Source of the DNA: Chryseobacterium geocarposphaerae
GTDB taxonomy: Bacteria > Bacteroidota > Bacteroidia > Flavobacteriales > Weeksellaceae
Direction: 5' to 3'
DNA length: 64,000 nt
Assembly: GCF_002797535.1 (NCBI RefSeq)
Contig: NZ_PGFD01000002.1
Span: forward strand, 867,232-931,231
The notes below the pieces were generated by a model. It worked only from the letters and a program-made list of their open reading frames with translations, was not told the origin of the DNA and did not search any database. Numbering within the stretch: the first letter of the stretch is position 1; each line of letters starts with the position of its first letter. Shown here piece by piece: positions 57,896-64,000 of the stretch. The position numbers were made by a program, and so were the translations under genes.

Positions 57896-60433
57896 ATGAA
57901 GTTTAGATTATTACCCATCATAATGTTTGCTGCTTCTGCACATTTTTATGGACAAGTAACACCGCAGGATAGTACAAGAGTAAACTCTTCTGTACATGCA
58001 GAAAATCAAGCAGGGACATATACATTAAAGGATATCGTCGTTGATGGGGTTAAAAAATATACACCCGCTCAAATTCTAAGATTTACAGGATTAACGAAAG
58101 GAGAGTCTGTAGATATTCCGGGGCAGAAAATCAGTTCTGCAGTAAAGAAGCTTTGGGATACCCAATCATTTTCTGAAGTGGAAGTATATGTTGAAAGTAT
58201 TGAAGGAGAAACAATTGTTTTAAAATTCTATCTGCAGGATTTAAAAGAGCTTGGTGAAGTAAAATTTACGGGAAGAGGAATTGGTAAGTCTAAAAATGAG
58301 AAACTTGCTAAAGATAATAATCTGAAGCCTGGAACTAAAATTACGCAGAATTTGGTTTCAAGTTTAAAAACAAATATTCCGAAAGATTACGTTAAAAAAG
58401 GATTTGCAGATGCTAAAATTACCATTAAGGATAAAGTAAATGCAAGTGATCCTGCTTTAATAGACTGGACGATTGAAGTTGATAAAGGAAAAAGAGTCAA
58501 AATCGATCATATTGAATTTGAAGGAAACAAAAATGTTACCGATTCTAAGCTAAGGAAAAAAGCTTTCAAAGAAACGAAACAGAAAAGATTCGGGATTGGT
58601 GGGATTTTAAAATCTTCAAAATTTGTTGAGGAGAAGTATCAGGAAGATAAACAAAATCTTATCAGTTATTATAACTCTTTAGGATATAGAGATGCGGCAA
58701 TTGTTTCAGACTCTGTATGGAGAAACAAAAGAAACAATTACGAGATCAATGTAAAATTGAGTGAAGGTAAACAATACTACATCGGAGATATTACTTTTAC
58801 AGGGAATACGGTATTTGCAACTGAATATTTACAAAGAGTTCTAGGGTACAAGAAAGGAGATATTTACGATGCAGTAGGATTTAACAAAAAAGTAGGAGAA
58901 GACGGAGGTAAAGAAGATGATTCTGATATCAAGTCTATTTATATGAATAACGGATACTTATTCTCTAATGTAACTCCTGTTGAAAAATCGGTGGATGGAG
59001 ATAAAATTAATCTTGAAATCCGTATCAACGAAGGTGAAAAAGCTACGTGGAATAAAGTAACTTGGAGTGGAAACGTAACGACTCATGACCACGTTATTCT
59101 TAGAGCTTTAGGAACGAAACCCGGAGAACTGTTCAGAAAATCTGATATCAAGAGAACCTATTTTGATCTTGCCGGGATGTCATTCTTTGACCCTCAGCAA
59201 GTAGGTCAGGATATTCAGCCAAATCCACAGGATAATACTGTTGATATCGGTTGGAAATTGGTTGAAAAAGGATCTTCACAGGTTCAGTTACAGGCTGGAT
59301 ACGGAGGAAATAGTTTCATTGGAACATTAGGATTAACGTTCAATAATTTCTCATTAAGGAACTTCCTTAAATTCAAGGACTTTAGACCTGTTCCTCAAGG
59401 AGACGGACAAACATTGTCTATCCAGGCACAGGCGGGACAGTATTTCCAGAACTATGGTATTTCATTTACGGAGCCATGGTTATTCGGAACAAAACCGACT
59501 GCACTTTCTGTAAGCTTGAATACCTCTAGAGTAAACTATAGTGATATGTATGGCAACTCTCAGAAATTAAATATTTTCTCCGCCTCAGTAGGACTTAACA
59601 GACGATTGAACTGGCCGGATGATTATTTCTCGTTGTATACAGGTTTACAATATCAGAAATATAAGTTTAGCAATTATCCATTTGAATTTGGTAACACTAC
59701 CGAATACTATGGAAATGCAAATAACTTCAGTATAAATTTAGGATTAAGCAGAAACTCTGCAGGGATTGATCCTATTTTCCCAACAGTAGGTTCAAATGTA
59801 GAACTTACAGCTAAGTTTACACCACCATATTCATTGTTTAGTAACAAAGACTATTCAACAATGAGTCCTGTAGACAAGTATAAATGGATGGAATTTTATA
59901 AAGTAAAATTCAAAGCGGATATTTATAATGAAATTGCAGGGAAACTTGTGTTAAGATCTTCTGCCGAGATGGGATTCATGGATGGTTATAACAAAGAACT
60001 TGGTGCACCGCCTTTCGAAAGATATTATGTAGGAGGAACAGGTCTGTTCGGAGGTAGATATGATGGTAGAGAGCTTATCCCATTAAGAGGATATGAAAAT
60101 GCATCTACCTACGGAGGAACAACCGAAGATATTACTCAACGAGGAGGTGGAACTATCTATAACAGATTTACTTTAGAATTGAGATATCCGATTTCAATGA
60201 GCCAGACAGCCAAAATTTATGCACTTACTTTTGCTGAAGGAGGAAATGTATGGAACTCTTGGAGTAAGTATAATCCGTTCCAGTTAAAAAGATCTGTCGG
60301 AGTTGGGGTAAGAGTATATATGGGAGCATTCGGGCTTATCGGATTTGACTTTGCTTATGGATTTGATAAAACAATCAATTCTACAGATCCTTCCGGATGG
60401 AAGACCCATTTCTTGATGAACCAATCTTTATAA
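57896..60433 (+). CDS. bamA: Outer membrane protein assembly factor BamA
   Basis: An 845-residue Omp85-family protein that inserts barrel proteins into the outer membrane. The signal peptide ends near residue 20 (AHFYGQ). Five POTRA domains fill about residues 40-430 (for example YTLKDIVVDGVKKYTPAQILRFTG and KIDHIEFEGNKNVTDSKLRKKAF). The barrel (about 440-845) includes QLQAGYGGNSFIGTLGLTFNNFS and LIPLRGYENAS, where RGY is the conserved loop-6 motif (VRGF/Y type). It is followed four bases later by an OmpH/Skp gene, the usual chaperone neighbour. Confidence 0.95.
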   Translation: MKFRLLPIIMFAASAHFYGQVTPQDSTRVNSSVHAENQAGTYTLKDIVVDGVKKYTPAQILRFTGLTKGESVDIPGQKISSAVKKLWDTQSFSEVEVYVESIEGETIVLKFYLQDLKELGEVKFTGRGIGKSKNEKLAKDNNLKPGTKITQNLVSSLKTNIPKDYVKKGFADAKITIKDKVNASDPALIDWTIEVDKGKRVKIDHIEFEGNKNVTDSKLRKKAFKETKQKRFGIGGILKSSKFVEEKYQEDKQNLISYYNSLGYRDAAIVSDSVWRNKRNNYEINVKLSEGKQYYIGDITFTGNTVFATEYLQRVLGYKKGDIYDAVGFNKKVGEDGGKEDDSDIKSIYMNNGYLFSNVTPVEKSVDGDKINLEIRINEGEKATWNKVTWSGNVTTHDHVILRALGTKPGELFRKSDIKRTYFDLAGMSFFDPQQVGQDIQPNPQDNTVDIGWKLVEKGSSQVQLQAGYGGNSFIGTLGLTFNNFSLRNFLKFKDFRPVPQGDGQTLSIQAQAGQYFQNYGISFTEPWLFGTKPTALSVSLNTSRVNYSDMYGNSQKLNIFSASVGLNRRLNWPDDYFSLYTGLQYQKYKFSNYPFEFGNTTEYYGNANNFSINLGLSRNSAGIDPIFPTVGSNVELTAKFTPPYSLFSNKDYSTMSPVDKYKWMEFYKVKFKADIYNEIAGKLVLRSSAEMGFMDGYNKELGAPPFERYYVGGTGLFGGRYDGRELIPLRGYENASTYGGTTEDITQRGGGTIYNRFTLELRYPISMSQTAKIYALTFAEGGNVWNSWSKYNPFQLKRSVGVGVRVYMGAFGLIGFDFAYGFDKTINSTDPSGWKTHFLMNQSL

Positions 60434-60437
60434 TAAT

Positions 60438-60977
60438 ATGAAGAACTTTAAAACCATTTTAACCGTTTTTCTTCTAATATGTTTTGGTATTTCCAATGCC
60501 CAAAAGGTAGGTGTTGTTGACACGCAGGCCATATTAGATAAGCTTCCGCAGTATAAAGAAGCAGAAGCAAGATTAAACTCACAGATTGATACTTGGCAGA
60601 CTGATCTTCAAAATCTGCAGGCAGAATATGAGAAAAAAAGATCCGCTTTTGAAAACGAAAAGGTTTTATTGATAGGAGATCAGTTGAAACTTAGAGAAAA
60701 AGAAGTGATGGACTTGGATAAAAATATCAAAACAACGACTAGCTTACGTTTTGGTACCAATGGAGAAATTAGTAAACTGAGAGCCAATCTTGTCCAGCCT
60801 TTTCAGGATCAGATCTGGAATGCAATTAAGACGATGTCTGAAAAAAATGGATTGGGCATAGTTTTTGATAAAAGTAATGACGTTAATGTTATTTTCCTTC
60901 AGAAAAGGTTTGATTATACAGATAAAGTCTTGGATATTTTACTAAAAGGAACAACAGCAAAAGATAAAAAGAATTAG
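60438..60977 (+). CDS. OmpH/Skp-family periplasmic chaperone (first)
   Basis: A 179-residue protein with a signal peptide (ending ISNAQ, about residue 21), the conserved KVGVVDTQAILDKLPQYKEAE (about 22-43) and a long central coiled coil (about 43-110). The C-terminal strands are NVIFLQKRFDYTDKVL. It is the bamA-linked Skp homologue that holds unfolded barrel proteins. The start is four bases after bamA's stop, so they are translationally coupled. Confidence 0.9.
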   Translation: MKNFKTILTVFLLICFGISNAQKVGVVDTQAILDKLPQYKEAEARLNSQIDTWQTDLQNLQAEYEKKRSAFENEKVLLIGDQLKLREKEVMDLDKNIKTTTSLRFGTNGEISKLRANLVQPFQDQIWNAIKTMSEKNGLGIVFDKSNDVNVIFLQKRFDYTDKVLDILLKGTTAKDKKN

Positions 60978-61068
60978 AATTTCCTTAAAAAGTATAATTA
61001 AATTTGTTTTGAAATTAACTTTTATTGAAATTTGCAATCTTAAAAATTAAATTATTTATTTACCAATT

Positions 61069-61572
61069 ATGAAAAAATTAAGTGTATTATTTGCAGCAAT
61101 AATGATGATTGTGTCTGTAGGTATGGCAAAAGCTCAAAAATCGGCTACTTTAAACGTTGCGGCTGTTCTTAATGCGATGCCTGAAAAAACTAAAGCAGAT
61201 GCTGATCTGAAAGCATTCATCGATAGCAAGCAAGCTGAGATTAAAAAGAAAGGAGATGCTGGTCAATTAAAAGTAAAGCAATATACTGAAGAAGCTCCTA
61301 AGAAAACTGCTGAAGAAAATAAAGCAAGAGAGGCAGAATTACAAAAACTTCAGGAAGAAATTGCTCAGATGCAGGATAAAGCAATGAAAGATAGCCAGGC
61401 TAAACAAGATGCTTTATATGCTCCTATTGAAACAAAACTAAATGCTGCCATTGAAAAAGTAGCAAAAGCAAACACAATTGACTTTGTATTAGATGCTAAT
61501 TCATCTGCTCTTATTTACAAAAACGGACCAGACATCACTGCAGATGTGAAAAAAGAATTAGGTCTTAAATAA
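61069..61572 (+). CDS. OmpH/Skp-family periplasmic chaperone (second)
   Basis: A 167-residue paralogue. The signal peptide (ending about residue 22, GMAKAQ) is followed by KSATLNVAAVLNAMPEKTKADADLKAF, a highly charged coiled coil (about 50-120) and a C-terminal TIDFVLDANSSALIYKNGPDIT strand pair. Tandem Skp genes behind bamA are typical of Bacteroidota. It lies 91 bases after the first copy in an AT-rich gap that may hold a weak promoter. A terminator follows the stop codon. Confidence 0.9.
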   Translation: MKKLSVLFAAIMMIVSVGMAKAQKSATLNVAAVLNAMPEKTKADADLKAFIDSKQAEIKKKGDAGQLKVKQYTEEAPKKTAEENKAREAELQKLQEEIAQMQDKAMKDSQAKQDALYAPIETKLNAAIEKVAKANTIDFVLDANSSALIYKNGPDITADVKKELGLK

Positions 61573-61600
61573 TTGTAGAAATTAACAAAGATTTATAAAA

Positions 61601-61630
61601 TCAGCCACCTCTAATCGGGGTGGTTTTTTT
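61601..61630 (+). terminator. Intrinsic terminator overlapping the next promoter
   Basis: AGCCACCTC, loop TAATC, GGGGTGG (one G-U wobble) followed by a run of T. The T run (ending at 61630) merges with the TATTTTTG promoter at 61630-61637. Confidence 0.8.
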
Positions 61631-61637
61631 ATTTTTG
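61630..61637 (+). promoter_or_regulatory. -7 promoter element for the thioesterase gene
   Basis: TATTTTTG matches TAnnTTTG and ends four bases before the ATG at 61642, which suggests a leaderless transcript. It shares its first base with the terminator T run. Confidence 0.5.
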
Positions 61638-61641
61638 CACA

Positions 61642-62127
61642 ATGGGAAAAGAAGTATCAAAAACGGTTAAAATCCGTTTTATAGATTGTGATCCGCTTGG
61701 TCATCTTAATAATGTAAGATACTTAGATTATATGCTGAATGCAAGGGAAGATCATGTTGAGGAGTTTTATGGTTTTACTTACGAAGAATATACAAAGAAA
61801 ACGGGGTGTACCTGGGTAACGATTCAGAACGAAATTGCCTATTTGAAAGAAGTAAAGTATAATACAGTTGTAGTAATCACAAGCAAAACCATAGAAATTC
61901 AAGATAGAACTTCGAAAGTTGAACTGTTGATGAAAAGTGAGGACGGAAAAACAATCTATGCTGTTTTCTGGCTTTCTGTAATTTATTTTAATGTGAAAAC
62001 GAGACGTTCAGAAGTTCAACCTAAGGAACTGGTAGATATGTTTAGCAAGTATCATGTAGATCTGGAACAAAAAGATTTTCAATCCAGAGTTAAATTTTTA
62101 AGATCTCAAAACGCGAAAAACTCATAA
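61642..62127 (+). CDS. Acyl-CoA thioesterase, 4HBT hotdog family
   Basis: A 161-residue hotdog protein with FIDCDPLGHLNNVRYLDYMLNARE (about 12-35). The catalytic Asp and the HLNN motif are diagnostic of 4-hydroxybenzoyl-CoA-type thioesterases. It is a housekeeping-like enzyme distinct from the pigment-cluster thioesterase at 26299-26724. The ATG is directly after a promoter element, so it may be read from a leaderless mRNA. It is followed by rfbD after five bases. Confidence 0.85.
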   Translation: MGKEVSKTVKIRFIDCDPLGHLNNVRYLDYMLNAREDHVEEFYGFTYEEYTKKTGCTWVTIQNEIAYLKEVKYNTVVVITSKTIEIQDRTSKVELLMKSEDGKTIYAVFWLSVIYFNVKTRRSEVQPKELVDMFSKYHVDLEQKDFQSRVKFLRSQNAKNS

Positions 62128-62132
62128 TTAAA

Positions 62133-62993
62133 ATGAAAAAAATATTGGTTACGGGAAGTAACGGTCAACTGGGAAACTGTATAAAGCATATTGCTGAGAA
62201 TTTTGAAAATAAATACGAGTTTATCTTTACAGATTCGCAAACCCTTGATGTGACAAATTCAGAACAGGTACAAAGCCTTTTTTACGATAACAAACCTGAC
62301 TTTTGTATTAATGCTTCTGCGTATACTGCAGTAGATCTTGCTGAAAAAGAGCCTGAAAAAGCTTTTGCTGTAAATGCGGAAGGTGTTGCTAATATTGCAG
62401 AAGCCTGTGCCGAATTTAAAACCATTCTTATCCATGTTTCCACAGATTATGTTTTTGATGGAGAAACAAACCTGGATTATGCCGAAGATGATTTTACAAA
62501 TCCAATCGGGGTTTATGGACAGTCGAAACTGAAGGGGGAAGAATTAGCTTTAGATATTAATCCCAAAACAATCATTTTAAGAACGTCTTGGTTGTATTCA
62601 GAGTTTAATAAAAACTTTGTGAAAACAATGCTGAATTTATTTTCTCAAAAAGAAGAGCTGGGAATTGTTGCAGACCAGTTTGGTCAGCCAACCAATGCTA
62701 ATGATTTGGCAGAAGCAATAATGGCAATTATTGAAGCTAAAAATAAAACATTTGGTGTTTTCCACTTCTCAAATTACCCTGAAACCACTTGGTTTGAATT
62801 TGCTCAAAAAATTGCGGAATTTTCCAAATCAAATATTAAACTGAATCCACTTACAACAGAACAGTATCCAACTCCGGCAAAAAGACCGAAGAGAAGTACA
62901 ATGTGTTTGGATAAAATAGAAAAAACCTATAAAATAGAACCTAAACATTGGGAAAACAGCTTGGAAGATTGTATCGGTGTTCTTTCAAAATAA
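62133..62993 (+). CDS. rfbD: dTDP-4-dehydrorhamnose reductase
   Basis: A 286-residue SDR enzyme, the last step of dTDP-L-rhamnose synthesis. It has VTGSNGQLGNCI (about 5-16), NASAYTAVDLAEKEPEKAF (about 61-79), STDYVFDGETN (about 105-115) and the catalytic YGQSKLKGE (about 129-137). The C-terminal RPKRSTMCLDK is the family's substrate loop. It is coupled to the thioesterase gene five bases upstream. It would feed rhamnose to surface glycans such as the exopolysaccharide of the 50-56 kb region. The rfbA, rfbB and rfbC genes are not in this window. Confidence 0.92.
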   Translation: MKKILVTGSNGQLGNCIKHIAENFENKYEFIFTDSQTLDVTNSEQVQSLFYDNKPDFCINASAYTAVDLAEKEPEKAFAVNAEGVANIAEACAEFKTILIHVSTDYVFDGETNLDYAEDDFTNPIGVYGQSKLKGEELALDINPKTIILRTSWLYSEFNKNFVKTMLNLFSQKEELGIVADQFGQPTNANDLAEAIMAIIEAKNKTFGVFHFSNYPETTWFEFAQKIAEFSKSNIKLNPLTTEQYPTPAKRPKRSTMCLDKIEKTYKIEPKHWENSLEDCIGVLSK

Positions 62994-63003
62994 TAGATAT
63001 TAC

Positions 63004-63690
63004 ATGAAAAATCTGTTTATAATCAGTTTCATTGCCCTTATTCAAATGGTCAGTGCTCAAAATGTTTTTCTTACTAAAGTAGAAAAGACACATCACAATA
63101 CAGATCGAACTTTATTTAAAATAAATGATGAGATAAAAGAAGCGACATATCTGGGAGAAATAGAGGTACAGGGGTTTTCAAAAGACGATGCGGCTGTATT
63201 TTCATTAATATATAAAAAAGCAAAAGAAATTGGAGCCAACGCTTTTTCATTAAAGCCTTTTGAGAATATTGATGGCTCTACTCAGCCATTCAACCCTTCT
63301 AATTATAGACTTAACTTATATTTTATCTCAAGAGATAAGCTTTTAAACCAGACAGGGAATATTTATTTGTTTGCCTCTTCAGATAAAGAGCAGAAAATAA
63401 GTATTAATAAAAAAGATCTTATTCTGTCACCCAGAAGTTTTTTTGTTTTAAAACCAAAAGAGGGTGAGGTGTATGTGATTTCTACCAAAAAGCTTTTAGG
63501 TTCTACTATAAAATTAAAGCCTGCGCTTAATGATGGCAATCAATATTTTCAGATGTCTTCCACAAAAATAAAATCAGATGATTCAGGGAGAGGAGGCTTA
63601 AATCTGAAAAGCGGAGATATTGTAGGGTTAGAAAAATCCTACGCAGAATTTTTGAGTATGATATATGATGAATACAAGCAAAGTAATTAA
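63004..63690 (+). CDS. Hypothetical secreted protein
   Basis: A 228-residue protein. The signal peptide MKNLFIISFIALIQMVSAQ (about residues 1-19) begins at an ATG ten bases after the rfbD stop; an earlier in-frame start at 62977 would overlap rfbD and spoil the signal. The mature part has a conserved-looking DRTLFKINDEIKEATYLGEIEVQGFSKDD region and GANAFSLKPFE (about 79-89). The C-terminal half is beta-rich. I do not recognise the family. Its stop codon lies in the loop of a terminator hairpin. Confidence 0.7.
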   Translation: MKNLFIISFIALIQMVSAQNVFLTKVEKTHHNTDRTLFKINDEIKEATYLGEIEVQGFSKDDAAVFSLIYKKAKEIGANAFSLKPFENIDGSTQPFNPSNYRLNLYFISRDKLLNQTGNIYLFASSDKEQKISINKKDLILSPRSFFVLKPKEGEVYVISTKKLLGSTIKLKPALNDGNQYFQMSSTKIKSDDSGRGGLNLKSGDIVGLEKSYAEFLSMIYDEYKQSN

Positions 63691-63702
63691 ACTTTGCTTT
63701 TT
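63676..63702 (+). terminator. Intrinsic terminator spanning the stop codon
   Basis: The 9-bp stem aagcaaagt/actttgctt (63676-63684 and 63691-63699) with loop AATTAA contains the TAA stop at 63688-63690 and is followed by T residues. Confidence 0.8.
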
Positions 63703-63828
63703 ATTCTTGTTTGAGTATAATTTTCTTTCTTTTCTTTGCGTTTAATAATATTTAAAAATTCTTCTCATAGCTAATCAGTGAGTTAAGATAAAATATTACG
63801 GGAATATGAAATTTAAGTTAAATAAACT

Positions 63829-63859
63829 TGTTTAGTATGCATAAGAATTTCTATCTTTG
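63829..63859 (+). promoter_or_regulatory. Complete Bacteroidota promoter at the window end
   Basis: TTG (63829-63831), 20 bases, then TATCTTTG (63852-63859), an excellent match to TTG-N19/20-TAnnTTTG. The transcript starts near 63864 and runs off the window. Confidence 0.65.
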
Positions 63860-64000
63860 CCCCACTGAAAACGAGAGGTGAGTAGGTAACGCAGAAGGGC
63901 TTTTAGATAAGCATAAAGATTAATAAAATCACTTTAGGAGATACGGGAAAAACAATCAGAAACTTTTAGAAATAAAAGTTGTGGGAGTTAAAAAATTTTG
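63860..64000 (+). other. Untranslated leader of a transcript leaving the window
   Basis: From the stop at 63690 to the window end (310 bases) there is a terminator, a promoter and then about 140 bases with no convincing reading frame. The leader contains short G-rich blocks (gagaggtgagtaggtaac, aggagatacggg, gttgtgggag). It could be a structured RNA leader, for instance of an rRNA operon or a ribosomal/regulated gene. The sequence present does not let me decide. Confidence 0.35.

Overview
The window is AT-rich DNA from a Bacteroidota, most likely a Flavobacteriia member close to Chryseobacterium (family Weeksellaceae). The evidence is a flexirubin-type pigment cluster with darA/darB homologues, the porG-uppS-bamA-skp-skp gene order, a type IX secretion (T9SS) sorting domain, Bacteroidota promoters (TAnnTTTG near -7) in front of many genes, and dispersed hairpin repeats typical of this group. 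I saw no transposase, phage, CRISPR, tRNA or rRNA gene.

Layout. 1-5158 (minus): a truncated gene at the edge, lspA with two small partners, a zinc-less DksA/TraR-type regulator, and a long type-2 ileS whose HIGH motif reads GIHH. 5417-37563: a flexirubin (aryl polyene plus dialkylresorcinol) cluster of about 32 kb. Its plus-strand arm holds an AMP-forming ligase, a flavin halogenase-like protein (on minus), tyrosine ammonia-lyase, ketoreductase, ketosynthase, acyl carrier protein, a LpxL-type acyltransferase, a CrtI-like oxidoreductase and a C45 lipoprotein. Its minus-strand arm holds darA, darB, dehydratases, a BtrH-like protein, an ABC exporter, thioesterase, several ketosynthases including a chain-length-factor-like one and a half-domain, a second ACP, a deacetylase, LolA- and LolB-like proteins, an outer membrane barrel, a GT2-DUF2062 protein and a trifunctional MMPL/acyltransferase/methyltransferase fusion. 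37752-53 kb: membrane proteins of EpsG type, a large T9SS-secreted protein with two paralogous halves, topA, a glycoside hydrolase and a degenerate arginase-fold protein. 50.4-56 kb: GT2, WecA-type transferase, Wza and Wzc for exopolysaccharide. 56.2-62.1 kb: porG, uppS, bamA, two skp/ompH genes and a thioesterase. 62.1-63.7 kb: rfbD and a secreted protein. A strong promoter with an untranslated leader closes the window.

How the genes fit. The ligase and ammonia-lyase would supply and activate 4-coumarate. The ACPs, ketosynthases, ketoreductase and hotdog dehydratases would extend it to a polyene. DarA and DarB make the dialkylresorcinol, one of several acyltransferase-fold proteins would form the ester, and the LolA/LolB/MMPL/ABC proteins would move the pigment to the outer membrane.

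Most unusual signal. Between the thioesterase and ABC permease genes sits a 657-bp unit with one GxxExxY (PD-(D/E)XK fold) gene between two direct copies of a hairpin repeat. It is bounded by a 24-bp direct repeat (23/24 identical) that duplicates the overlapping end and start of the two neighbouring genes, so both stay intact. This looks like a transposase-free mobile cassette. Other repeats have inserted in frame into a ketosynthase gene and at the start of the C45 gene.
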